From NCBI GenBank assembly GCA_937980645.1, contig CALJPQ010000003.1, positions 62,001-126,000 on the forward strand: a stretch of 64,000 nt of DNA, in the 5' to 3' direction. Origin of the DNA: an uncultured Saprospiraceae bacterium. Its GTDB lineage: Bacteria > Bacteroidota > Bacteroidia > Chitinophagales > Saprospiraceae. The position numbers and the translations under genes were made by a program. Of the stretch, positions 24,459 to 33,163 are shown one piece after another. The notes below the pieces were generated by a model. It saw only the letters and a program-made list of their open reading frames with translations. It searched no databases and was not told the DNA's origin. The number at the start of each line of letters is the position of its first letter. Positions within the stretch are counted from its first letter, which is position 1.

Positions 24459-27326
24459 ATGCTCTGTTTCATGGTTCAGGCTACTCTAATTGTTTCGGTT
24501 TTTCGTCTTCGCGTCCTTGTTCTGGGCGGTTCTATGCTGTGGCTGCTGGCTTCTGGTGCTGCTCTTTTTGCACAGGTAACGTGCCTGCCCGTTTTTCCGC
24601 GCGTGGACGACGACGTTACCATCACGTACGATGCCACGCTGGGCAACGGTGCTCTGGTAGGCGTTTCGCCTGTATATGCTCATATGGGGGTCATTACTTC
24701 GCAAAGCACCACTCCGAGCGACTGGCGCTATGTGAAGACGACCTGGGGGGTGGCCGACCCTGTGGGTCTGATGCAGCAGGCAGGCCCGAACCGCTGGACG
24801 AAGGCGTTCAACATCCGCACGTTCTTTGGCATTCCACCAGGCGAGCAGGTACTGAAGCTGGCTTTTGTCTTTCGCAATGCGAACGGCTCCATTGTGGGAC
24901 GGGCTACGGACGGCAGCGACATCTTTTACCCCGTTTATCCCGATAATATAGGGCTGCAAACGGCCTTGCTGGCGCCGGCGAGTAGCCCGGTACTTACCTC
25001 GGCGGGCAGCAGCCTCGACGTGCGCGCCGCCGCTTCGCTGCCGGCCAGCCTGCGCCTGTACGACAACGGTGCCCTGGTGGCCAGCGCAACCGGTACCCTG
25101 CTGGAAACCAGCATCACAGCCGGCTCGGGCGTACACACCGTAGAGTTTGTGGCGGAGGCGGGCGCTCAGCGCGATACAGCCCGCTTCGTGTACATTGCCC
25201 CGCTCAACCAGACGCCTGAAAACCCGCCTGCTGGTACGGAATACGGCATTAACTACATCAACGCACAAACGGTGCGCTTTCAACTGTACGCCCCCGGCAA
25301 GCAAGTCGTCCACCTCATCGGCGACTTCAACGACTGGACGCCCTCCGACGCCTATCAGATGAAACGCAACGCCCTGGGCAATATCTGGTGGTTCGAACTC
25401 AGCGGCCTCACTCCGGGCCAGCCCTATCGCTTCCAGTATCTGGTGGACGGCACGCTGCGCATTGCCGACCCGCTCAGCACGCTCGTACTCGACCCGTGGA
25501 ACGACCCCCACATCCCGCCGCTCACGTATCCCAACCTGCTGCCTTACCCGACGGGCAAGACCAACGGCATCGTGTCGGTATTCCAAACCGACCAGCAGCC
25601 TTACCCGTGGCAAATCCCAAACTTTAACCGGCCCAAAAAGACCGATCTGGTCATCTACGAACTGCTGCTGCGCGACTTTCTGGCCCGACACGACTACCAG
25701 ACGCTGTTCGATACACTCGACTACTTGCAGCGCCTCGGCGTCAATGCCATCGAACTGATGCCCATCAACGAATTCGACGGCAACATCAGCTGGGGCTACA
25801 ACCCCGCCTTCCACAAGGCTTTGGACAAATACTACGGTCCGCCTGAAGCCCTAAAGCGATTGGTGGACGAATGCCACCGCCGCGGCATGGCCGTCATCGT
25901 GGACGTGGTGTTCAACCACGTAACTGGCGCCAGCCCATTAGCCCGCCTCTACTGGGACGCCACTAACAACCGCCCGGCGTCCAACAACCCGTGGCTCAAC
26001 CCGGTACCTCGCCACGACTTCAACGTGTTCTACGATTTCAACCACGAAAGCGCACTGACCAAAATCTATGTGAAAAACTGCCTGAAATACTGGCTGGAGG
26101 AGTTCAACCTCGACGGCTTCCGCTTCGACCTGTCTAAAGGGTTTACCCAAAAAAACACCCTGGGCAATACGGCTGCCTGGGGTCAATACGACGCCTCACG
26201 CGTGGCCATCCTGCGCGAATACGCCGACCACATCTGGAGCGTGAAGCCTGGGGCTTACGTCATCTTAGAACACTTTGCCGATAACGACGAGGAAAAGGTG
26301 CTGGCTGAATACGGCATGATGCTGTGGGGCAACATGTTTGGCGCATACAAAGACGTTGCGTTGGGTTTCACCAGCGGCATCAATGCCGACCTGCGCTGGG
26401 TATCGCATCAGCGCCGCGGCTGGAATGTGCCGCACCTCATTGGTTACATGGAAAGCCACGACGAGGAGCGCATCGCCTACGAATGCCTGACCTTTGGCAA
26501 TATGTCCAACGCGGCGCACAACGTCCGCACACTGCCCGTAGCCCTGCGCCGCATCGAGATGCTGGTCAACCTGCTCTACAGCGTGCCGGGCCCGAAAATG
26601 CTGTGGCAATTCGGCGAGCTGGGCTACGATTTCTCCATCAACTATTGCCCCAACGGCACCATCAACAACAACTGCCGCGTAGATCCCAAGCCTATCCGGT
26701 GGGACTACTACCAGGATCCGCACCGCCGGCGCCTTTTCGATGTTACGGCGGCGCTGCTGCACTTGCGCACCACTCAGGACGTGTTTGAAACGTCCGATGC
26801 GCAGCTGAATCTCGGCAGCGGTCAGGTGCGCAGCATTTACCTGAACAGTCCAACGGCCAACGCCGTGGTCGTGGCTAATGTGGGCATCAATGCCACCACT
26901 GCAACCCTGACTTTTCAGCACACGGGCATATGGCATGAGTACTACACCGGCGTCATGCTGAACGTAACGAACCCGAACGTTCAGCTATCGTTAGGGCCGG
27001 GCGAGTACCGTCTCTATTTAGACTACTTCGTACCGCTGCCGACTGGGCTAAATCCGACCTCTACTGCCGAGCCGAGTACTGAGCCTGAGCTGGTTATTTA
27101 TCCCAACCCCTTGCAGGATGGCCGCTTGTGGGTGCGCACTTCTGCCGATGTGAGTGGCCACTTGTGGCTGAGCGACGCCACCGGACGCCTGATGACCAGC
27201 GCCGTGAAGCCTGTGGGCCAGGACGTTACGACGTTGGAGGTCGGAACGCTGCCGGCGGGCCTGTACTTCTTGCTGCTTCACACCGACACGGGCGAGCGGG
27301 CTGCGCGTAAAGTGATTGTCCGATAG
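24459..27326 (+). CDS. Secreted GH13 alpha-amylase family protein with T9SS sorting domain
   Basis: The product has 955 residues; ATG 24471 is an alternative start. A signal peptide ends near GAALFAQ (about residue 39). Residues about 40-260 are beta-rich accessory modules. About 262-340 is a CBM48-like domain (VRFQLYAPGKQVVHLIGDFNDW). The GH13 barrel follows, with all four conserved regions: DVVFNH (about 479), GFRFDLSKG with the nucleophile Asp about 557, VILEHF with the acid/base Glu about 604, and MESHDEER with Asp about 668. The C-terminal 85 residues are a T9SS type A domain. The likely role is hydrolysis or branching-type action on starch or glycogen outside the cell. No SusCD pair is adjacent. 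The upstream region has a palindrome next to a promoter box. Confidence 0.92.
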   Translation: MLCFMVQATLIVSVFRLRVLVLGGSMLWLLASGAALFAQVTCLPVFPRVDDDVTITYDATLGNGALVGVSPVYAHMGVITSQSTTPSDWRYVKTTWGVADPVGLMQQAGPNRWTKAFNIRTFFGIPPGEQVLKLAFVFRNANGSIVGRATDGSDIFYPVYPDNIGLQTALLAPASSPVLTSAGSSLDVRAAASLPASLRLYDNGALVASATGTLLETSITAGSGVHTVEFVAEAGAQRDTARFVYIAPLNQTPENPPAGTEYGINYINAQTVRFQLYAPGKQVVHLIGDFNDWTPSDAYQMKRNALGNIWWFELSGLTPGQPYRFQYLVDGTLRIADPLSTLVLDPWNDPHIPPLTYPNLLPYPTGKTNGIVSVFQTDQQPYPWQIPNFNRPKKTDLVIYELLLRDFLARHDYQTLFDTLDYLQRLGVNAIELMPINEFDGNISWGYNPAFHKALDKYYGPPEALKRLVDECHRRGMAVIVDVVFNHVTGASPLARLYWDATNNRPASNNPWLNPVPRHDFNVFYDFNHESALTKIYVKNCLKYWLEEFNLDGFRFDLSKGFTQKNTLGNTAAWGQYDASRVAILREYADHIWSVKPGAYVILEHFADNDEEKVLAEYGMMLWGNMFGAYKDVALGFTSGINADLRWVSHQRRGWNVPHLIGYMESHDEERIAYECLTFGNMSNAAHNVRTLPVALRRIEMLVNLLYSVPGPKMLWQFGELGYDFSINYCPNGTINNNCRVDPKPIRWDYYQDPHRRRLFDVTAALLHLRTTQDVFETSDAQLNLGSGQVRSIYLNSPTANAVVVANVGINATTATLTFQHTGIWHEYYTGVMLNVTNPNVQLSLGPGEYRLYLDYFVPLPTGLNPTSTAEPSTEPELVIYPNPLQDGRLWVRTSADVSGHLWLSDATGRLMTSAVKPVGQDVTTLEVGTLPAGLYFLLLHTDTGERAARKVIVR

Positions 27327-27405
27327 CGGCCGTCCTTTTATTTGCCTTGCCGTACCTTTCGGCCTGCTGGCGCAGCATCTCTATTAGCCGTTCCGGAAGG
27401 CTGTC

Positions 27406-28242
27406 ATGTCCTCGTTGGTGTACCGATTAAAAGCCTTTGCAGGCTTCTGGCTGAAAGCCGACACTGTCTATCAGGTGCACAGTCCGTTGGTGTTCGAGTG
27501 GGTGCAGACGGTGCTGGAGGACGAACGCCGGTATTACGCTTTCGACGACATCGAGGCTTTGCGCCAGCAGATGCGCGCCAGCCCCCTGGTGCTCGATGTG
27601 GCGGATTACGGCGCTGCTGATGAGCAAGGAGCGCCGTTGTGCCGACGGGTTTCGCTTCGGCAGTTGGCTGAACGCACCTCCAGCTCGCCGTTGCAAGGGC
27701 GCTGGCTTTTCCGAATGGTGCAGTGGTTGCACCCGCAGCGCGTGCTGGAGCTGGGTGCTGGCGTAGGCGTGAGTACGGCGTACCTGGCCGCTGGCATGAG
27801 CCGACAAGCCCGCATGGTTTCGCTGGAAGGTTGCCCTACCTGCGCCCAGGTGGCTGAGGCACACTTAGACATGCTGCACTTGAGCGACCGCGTCCGCATT
27901 CAAAGCGGGCCGTTTGCCCAAACGCTGCCCCGAGCGCTCGAAGAACTGGGCCGCCTTGACCTCGCCTTTTTTGATGGCCATCACCAGGGTGCGGCAACGC
28001 TGGCCTATTTCGAGCAGTGCCTGCCTTATGCACACGAGCAAACTGTTTTCGTTTTCGACGATCTGTATTGGTCTGCCGATATGACGGAAGCCTGGCGGCG
28101 CATTCAGGCGCACCCCCGCGTAACGCTGACCATAGACGGCTTTGAATTGGGTTTCGTCTTTTTTAATCCGGCCATCCAAGAAAAACAACACCTGCTGTTG
28201 GCGCCTGTTTGCTGGAAACCCTGGAAGCGGTTCACTTACTGA
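27406..28242 (+). CDS. Class I SAM-dependent methyltransferase
   Basis: The product has 278 residues from ATG 27406. The SAM-binding motif I is VLELGAGVGVSTAYLA (about residues 109-124), followed by an acidic strand end in MVSLEGCP. The motif-IV-like region DLAFFDGHHQG is near 185. The architecture resembles the O-methyltransferase (caffeoyl-CoA/catechol) group, which has a DxxFxDxxH pattern. The N-terminal 100 residues are helical and family-specific. The substrate is unknown. It stands alone, 79 bases after the amylase gene and before a 520-base spacer. Confidence 0.82.
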   Translation: MSSLVYRLKAFAGFWLKADTVYQVHSPLVFEWVQTVLEDERRYYAFDDIEALRQQMRASPLVLDVADYGAADEQGAPLCRRVSLRQLAERTSSSPLQGRWLFRMVQWLHPQRVLELGAGVGVSTAYLAAGMSRQARMVSLEGCPTCAQVAEAHLDMLHLSDRVRIQSGPFAQTLPRALEELGRLDLAFFDGHHQGAATLAYFEQCLPYAHEQTVFVFDDLYWSADMTEAWRRIQAHPRVTLTIDGFELGFVFFNPAIQEKQHLLLAPVCWKPWKRFTY

Positions 28243-28259
28243 AGCTACGCACAGTTGTA

Positions 28260-28400
28260 CCCGTAGGCTCCAGGATTTTCTTTTTGCACCGCAGAGAACG
28301 CAGGGGAGTGCTGGGAAAAATATCGCTGCGACCCTCGGCGACCTCCTCTGCGGCTTTCTTTAACCGCTTGCCTCACGGTAGCCTTGCGCAAAGCCAGAGA
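28260..28400. repeat. ~130-bp interspersed element, copy 2
   Basis: Colinear with 8107-8240: CCCGTAGGCT..GGATTTTC, CACCGCAGAGAACGCAGGGG, GCTGGGAAAAATATCGCTGCG, CCCTCGGCGA, GGCTTTCTTTAACC, TTGCCTCACGG.AGCCTTGC. The core CACCGCAGAGAACGCAG resembles an intergenic sequence seen in many unrelated bacteria (recalled, not checked). It has no coding potential. Confidence 0.6.
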
Positions 28401-28460
28401 CCTCAACGCCACTCCTCTCCATTTTTTTGAGTGTTGGTAGCTGATAATACCAACCATTTG

Positions 28461-28468
28461 TACATTTG
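28461..28468 (+). promoter_or_regulatory. Candidate -7 box TACATTTG upstream of the TonB receptor
   Basis: An exact TAnnTTTG match, with a TTG at 28434-28436 that is three bases further away than in the other promoters of this window. It lies about 295 bases before the receptor start, so the leader would be long. Confidence 0.3.
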
Positions 28469-28762
28469 CCTTCACTTTATCCGATAGACTTATCGGAATA
28501 GACGGTGAAAACGAAAGTTGCCAACATGGGGTGGTTGTTGCCTGATGTCGCAAAGATTGATCTTTAAATGCCGGGGGAGACCGTTTCGCCGGCTCTTCGC
28601 GGTAGGGTAGTGAAAGTTGCTTCGCGATGAAAGCGCAGTGGGCGATATTTTATGTTGTTATGGCGCGTTTTGATTGCTTATGTTTCAAGCGGAAAGGGTA
28701 TCGTTAAGTTTAATCCACGCATTTTGCATACGATATCCGTTAACAACTAAATTTGGTTCCGT

Positions 28763-31588
28763 ATGAAGCACATTTTACCATTTCTGAGAGTTCTGTTCCT
28801 GCTGGTGATCACTGCCTACGCGTTAGAGGGGCAAAGAGTTGTCAGTGGTCATGTGACGGATGCGGAGACGGGCGAAGGCCTTCCAGGCGTTACGGTAACG
28901 GTCAAAGGCACGAGTGCTGGTACACGTACAGATGCCGATGGGCGCTATCGCTTAGAAGTGCCCTCCAGCGGAAATACGCTGGTATTTCGCTACACGGGCT
29001 ACGAGACGGCCGAGCTGCCGATTGGCTCTGGGGATGCGGTGGATGCTGTACTAAGGTCATCAGCTCTGGTGACCCAGGAGTTAGTGGTGGTGGGTTCACG
29101 CAACCTGACGCGCACCAAAACTTCTACCCCAGTGCCCGTGGACATCATCCCGATTGCCAACGTCATCAATGAGGTGGGGCAGATAGACCTCAACCAGATT
29201 TTGTCTTATGTGGCGCCCTCGTTTCAGAGTGCGCGTCAGACCATTGCCGACGGCACCGACCACGTAGATCCGGCGCAATTACGTGGTCTAGGCCCTGACC
29301 AAATTCTGGTTCTCGTCAATGGTAAACGCCGCCACCAAAGTGCGTTGGTGAATGTCAATGGTACGGTCAACCGCGGCACTGTGGGCACCGACCTGGGAGC
29401 CATTCCGGCCAGTGCCATTGAGCGCATTGAAATTCTGCGCGATGGAGCCGCGGCACAGTACGGCTCTGATGCTATTGCGGGTATCATCAATATTGTACTC
29501 AAGAGACAAACCGGTGTGCTAAGTGCCAATGTGTTGTACGGCCAACACATCACCACTTTTGAGAAAAATTATGCGCTGTGGAAAGCCGGTAAAGTCAGTG
29601 ACCCCAATGTCTCGGTATCAGACGGCCAGAATACTCAGATAGGCCTGAACTATGGCATCAGGATAGGGAATAAGGGTTTTCTCAATCTCACGGGCGAATA
29701 CACCTATCGGGGCCAGACCGACCGAGGAGGGACCTACACTGGTCAGATCTATCCGCGTAATGGTGCCAATCAGATTGTGGACGACTCTATCCTGGCTGCT
29801 CGTGGCCTAACCCGCGAGTTCTTTGACATGCGCATAGGCAACTCACGGATTCATAGCGGTGGATTTATGGCCAATTTCGATATGCCCCTGAGCACGCAGT
29901 GGAGCCTTTATGCATTTGGCGGCTACAATCGAAAAGCGGGGAATGCCGCCGGTTTTTATCGCTATCCGAATGCTATTGTTACCAATGCCAGGGTTTATGC
30001 CCCTAATGTTCTGCAGTTGTATCCAAACGGCTTTTTGCCAGAAATTCAGTCGGGTATCAGCGATGTCTCGTTGGCCATAGGTGCTCGAGGAAAGTTGGGC
30101 AGTTGGGATGTTGACTTGAGCAATACTTTTGGCCAGAACGTTTTCGACTTTACCGTCCAGAATTCGGTGAACTACACACAGGCTGCCATTTCGCCCACGA
30201 ATTTGCAGACGAAGTTTGATGCCGGCGGCCTGACATTCCTGCAAAACACGACTAACCTGGACTTTTCGCGCAAGTTTTCAGTGATGCACGGCTTGAACGT
30301 AGCTTTTGGTGCGGAGCACCGCATTGACCAGTTTGGCATCCGCGCTGGTGAAGAGTCGTCGTATCGCAACTATGATGTGGCATCGAACGCCGTGGGCGGT
30401 GCACAGGTATTCGCCGGCTTTCTGCCTTCCAACGAGGGTACGAATAGCCGCAATGCCGTCGGGCTGTATGCCGATTTCGAGCAAGACTTCAACGAGTCCT
30501 TCATGGTGAGCCTTGCCGGGCGCTTTGAGAACTACTCGGACTTCGGCAGTACTTTCAACTACAAGGTTGCTTCCCGCTATCGCTTTGGTGATTGGTTGAC
30601 CATTCGTGGCAGCGCCAGCACGGGCTTCCGGGCGCCCTCGATGCAACAGCGTTTCTATGCTAAAACCAACACGCTCTTCGTGTCCACGCCGAGCGGTCTG
30701 GTGCCGGTCGAAAGTGGTACCTTTCCCAATGGCAGCCGCCCGGCGGAAATCCTGGGCATTCCCAAACTCAAACAGGAGACTTCTGTGAACTATTCATTGG
30801 GTATCACTACTCGACCAATGCGCGGGCTTGAAATCACGGTGGACGCTTACCAGATTGACATTACGGACCGCATTGTGCTGACGAACAACTTTACCGATGG
30901 GGGTGACTCCGTGCTTCGGGCCCAACTGCAAGCGGCCAACGCCAGCCAGGCCAACTTCTTTACCAATGCCATTGACACCCGATCCCGCGGCCTGGAAGCA
31001 GTCATTGCCTATCATACCCGCATCAATGCAAAACAGGACATTCGCTTCTCGCTGGCCGGCACCTGGATCGATAATGAGGTGAAAAAAGACGAAAACGGCA
31101 AGCCCATCATCAAAGCCTCACCCATCCTGGAGCAAACGGGCCAGATCGGACGCTACTTCAACCGCGAAGACCAGAGCCGCATTGAAGTAGCCAATCCACG
31201 CAACAAAATCACCGGTATCATCAATTACCGCTACGACAAGTTCAGCGTCATGCTGCGCGGAGTGTATTTTGGGGATGTAACCTATCTCGACCCGACGATT
31301 AACCCCAACGACCCTGCTTCCTTCCCTTCGAACGCCTTCAACGACGGTGCGAAAGAAACATTAGACCAGACATTCAAAGGGAAAACCATCTTCGACCTGT
31401 CTTTAGGCTACGACATTACGCCCAAAATAGGTATTACTTTAGGGGCCAACAACCTCTTCGACACGTATCAAGACATTCATAGGCACTCCGGTAATATGAG
31501 CCTGGGACGCTTTGTGTACTCACGCCGTGTTCAGCAGTTTGGCTTCAATGGGCGCTTTGTCTTTGCTCGTTTGCGTTTCAATCTTTGA
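28763..31588 (+). CDS. TonB-dependent outer-membrane receptor with CarboxypepD-like N-domain
   Basis: The product has 941 residues with a signal peptide ending near EGQ (about residue 23). Residues about 25-95 form the CarboxypepD-regulatory-like domain (VVSGHVTDAETGEGLPGVTV). About 105-245 is the plug, with PAQLRGLGPDQILVLVNGKR and IERIEILRDGAAAQYGSDAIAG. The remainder is the 22-strand barrel, ending in FVFARLRFNL with the C-terminal aromatic or hydrophobic residue expected for BAM insertion. There is no SusD-like gene next to it, and the SusC signature is not obvious, so it is more like a siderophore, vitamin or peptide receptor. The substrate cannot be named. A strong hairpin terminator follows at 31596. 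Confidence 0.92.
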   Translation: MKHILPFLRVLFLLVITAYALEGQRVVSGHVTDAETGEGLPGVTVTVKGTSAGTRTDADGRYRLEVPSSGNTLVFRYTGYETAELPIGSGDAVDAVLRSSALVTQELVVVGSRNLTRTKTSTPVPVDIIPIANVINEVGQIDLNQILSYVAPSFQSARQTIADGTDHVDPAQLRGLGPDQILVLVNGKRRHQSALVNVNGTVNRGTVGTDLGAIPASAIERIEILRDGAAAQYGSDAIAGIINIVLKRQTGVLSANVLYGQHITTFEKNYALWKAGKVSDPNVSVSDGQNTQIGLNYGIRIGNKGFLNLTGEYTYRGQTDRGGTYTGQIYPRNGANQIVDDSILAARGLTREFFDMRIGNSRIHSGGFMANFDMPLSTQWSLYAFGGYNRKAGNAAGFYRYPNAIVTNARVYAPNVLQLYPNGFLPEIQSGISDVSLAIGARGKLGSWDVDLSNTFGQNVFDFTVQNSVNYTQAAISPTNLQTKFDAGGLTFLQNTTNLDFSRKFSVMHGLNVAFGAEHRIDQFGIRAGEESSYRNYDVASNAVGGAQVFAGFLPSNEGTNSRNAVGLYADFEQDFNESFMVSLAGRFENYSDFGSTFNYKVASRYRFGDWLTIRGSASTGFRAPSMQQRFYAKTNTLFVSTPSGLVPVESGTFPNGSRPAEILGIPKLKQETSVNYSLGITTRPMRGLEITVDAYQIDITDRIVLTNNFTDGGDSVLRAQLQAANASQANFFTNAIDTRSRGLEAVIAYHTRINAKQDIRFSLAGTWIDNEVKKDENGKPIIKASPILEQTGQIGRYFNREDQSRIEVANPRNKITGIINYRYDKFSVMLRGVYFGDVTYLDPTINPNDPASFPSNAFNDGAKETLDQTFKGKTIFDLSLGYDITPKIGITLGANNLFDTYQDIHRHSGNMSLGRFVYSRRVQQFGFNGRFVFARLRFNL

Positions 31589-31595
31589 TCTATTG

Positions 31596-31639
31596 GAGGT
31601 GTCGCCTTCCCGTCTGTTCAGGCGACACCTCATTTTTTT
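31596..31639 (+). terminator. GAGGTGTCGCCT hairpin with T tract
   Basis: GAGGTGTCGCCT (31596-31607) and AGGCGACACCTC (31620-31631) are perfect 12-bp arms with a 12-base loop, followed by seven T residues. It begins eight bases after the stop of the TonB receptor, a textbook Rho-independent terminator. The stem is the same sequence as the hairpin repeats at 7745, 8067, 13501 and 17865. Confidence 0.85.
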
Positions 31640-31687
31640 AAGTCGGAATGAGGAATGCCGATTTTTCTGTATGTTGTATAATGTGTT

Positions 31688-32932
31688 CTATTCGTATTCT
31701 ACATAATCCAGACTTTTAGCAAAAGGCTCTTCTAAGCGATACGAAGCCCACAAAGCTAGCCCAATGCACGCTGCTCCTACGACGGCTGCTGCCTGCAAGG
31801 GATTTCCCAGTACTATGGGTGATTTTAGCCATTGAAAGGCCGCTGAAATAGGTACAAAAGCTAACCTCACCAAAGCCGGTGCTGCGCTGGCCGCTGTGGC
31901 GCGCAGGTTGGTGCCAAATTGCTCGGCAGCATTGGTAATGAAGACCGCCCAATAGCCGCCAGCGCAGCCCAACAGGATAATCATGGCGTACATCCAGGCC
32001 GGATCCTTGAAAGGGACAAACAGATAAACCGATACGCACAGGATTTGCGCGTACAAAAACCAGCGCAGCGCACGCAACCGGCTCTGCAAGCGCTGGCTGA
32101 GCAGACCCGCGCCAGCGTCGCCAACCACCATGCCCACGTGAAAGAAAACTACTGCCAGTGCAGGGTCTATGAAGCCCAGTACACCCTTGGCAATGCCCAA
32201 CTCAGGGGCTAGCGTCATCAGGATGCCCACATTGAACCACGTAGTTACTCCTAAGAGCGCGCTTTTAAGCAACCGGTCAAAACGCGTCCGATTAGCAAGA
32301 AACGCCCAAAAGTTGCCGCGTGAGATACCTTGATGAGCGCGTGCCTTCTTAAAAATGCGACTTTCGCCCACCGATAAACGCAGCACCAGCAAAAGGAGAC
32401 CTAAAGCCCCACCGATGTAGTAGGCATATCGCCAGTCATCCACCCACCAGCCCGTACTGCCTGCAGCGGCAGCACCCAACATTCCAAACGAAGCCATAAT
32501 GGCGGCCCCCAAACCGCGCCGATGCTGGGGCAAACTCTCGGCCACCAGCGTAACTCCGGTGCCCAGCTCACCCGCCAGCCCAATCCCTGCCAGGGCGCGC
32601 CACACCAGGAACGCTTGCACCGAGCTGGCCATGCCGCATAGCAGCGTAGCTATCGAATACAGCGCTATGGAAAAATACAATGCTCGCACTCTTCCTACGC
32701 GGTCGGCCAGCATGCCAGCACCAATGCCGCCCACAAACATGCCTGCCATCTGCCAGCTCTGAATACTCATGGTGGCATCCATCAGTGCCTGACCCGATAG
32801 CCCTAAACCGTGAAGCGTCTTCAGGCGAACGGCGCCGAAGATGAGGATATCAAAGGCATCTACAAAATAGCCCAGCGCCGCTACAATGACGGCGGGCTGA
32901 AGCAGGCTTTGTCGGTCGTGGTGCATGAGCAT
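31688..32932 (-). CDS. Major facilitator superfamily transporter
   Basis: The ATG at 32932 (MLMHHDRQSLLQPAV) gives 414 residues; ATG 32926 is equally possible, and a longer frame starts at 32983. There are about 12 membrane helices. The loop 2-3 MFS signature is GMLADRVGRVRALY (about residues 74-87), and WRALAGIGLAGELGTGVTLVAE lies at about 110-131. That GELG...E pattern is typical of the sugar/metabolite:proton symporter branches that include sialate and aromatic-acid transporters. The substrate cannot be assigned. The gene is divergent from the PolX-like gene with a spacer of about 230 bases. Confidence 0.85.
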   Translation of the reverse strand: MLMHHDRQSLLQPAVIVAALGYFVDAFDILIFGAVRLKTLHGLGLSGQALMDATMSIQSWQMAGMFVGGIGAGMLADRVGRVRALYFSIALYSIATLLCGMASSVQAFLVWRALAGIGLAGELGTGVTLVAESLPQHRRGLGAAIMASFGMLGAAAAGSTGWWVDDWRYAYYIGGALGLLLLVLRLSVGESRIFKKARAHQGISRGNFWAFLANRTRFDRLLKSALLGVTTWFNVGILMTLAPELGIAKGVLGFIDPALAVVFFHVGMVVGDAGAGLLSQRLQSRLRALRWFLYAQILCVSVYLFVPFKDPAWMYAMIILLGCAGGYWAVFITNAAEQFGTNLRATAASAAPALVRLAFVPISAAFQWLKSPIVLGNPLQAAAVVGAACIGLALWASYRLEEPFAKSLDYVEYE

Positions 32933-33163
32933 CTCGTTTTGCTGTGCGAAGGTCGAGAGTCTGCAATGGAATCTCAAACTCACCCACCCACACGGATAGC
33001 CGACACAGTATGCTCCATGAAGGCCAGCTCTAACGAGGTTGCTTGTTTTACTGGTGAAAAAATTTCAACACCATCAGGTGTTCGGCGCTACCTATCTACT
33101 TTCGCTGCCAACCAGCCCATGTCGCCTATGGCTGGCGCATTCTATTTCCAGCACAACACCGCT

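Larger units (their letters stand above)
28243..28762. other. Intergenic spacer with interspersed element and promoter box
   Basis: No supported gene. It contains the second copy of the ~130-bp interspersed element (28260-28400) and a TACATTTG box at 28461-28468. The remaining 290 bases before the TonB receptor start are AT-richer than the coding DNA and show no further repeat or ORF of note. A closer promoter for the receptor could lie at about 28660-28680 (GTTTTGATTGCTTATGTTTC) but matches poorly. Confidence 0.5.

Noticed and set aside
24486..25814. 442-codon minus-strand ORF
   Set aside because: Antisense to the amylase gene, whose frame contains all four GH13 motifs and a T9SS domain.
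28763..31588. TonB receptor considered as SusC of a polysaccharide utilisation locus
   Set aside because: No SusD-like lipoprotein follows; the amylase gene is upstream but separated by a methyltransferase gene and a 520-base spacer with its own promoter box.
32810..33163. 118-codon N-terminal extension of the PolX-like frame
   Set aside because: It overlaps the divergent MFS gene and its upstream region, and its sequence lacks any PolX feature; the start at 33164 gives the normal N-terminus.
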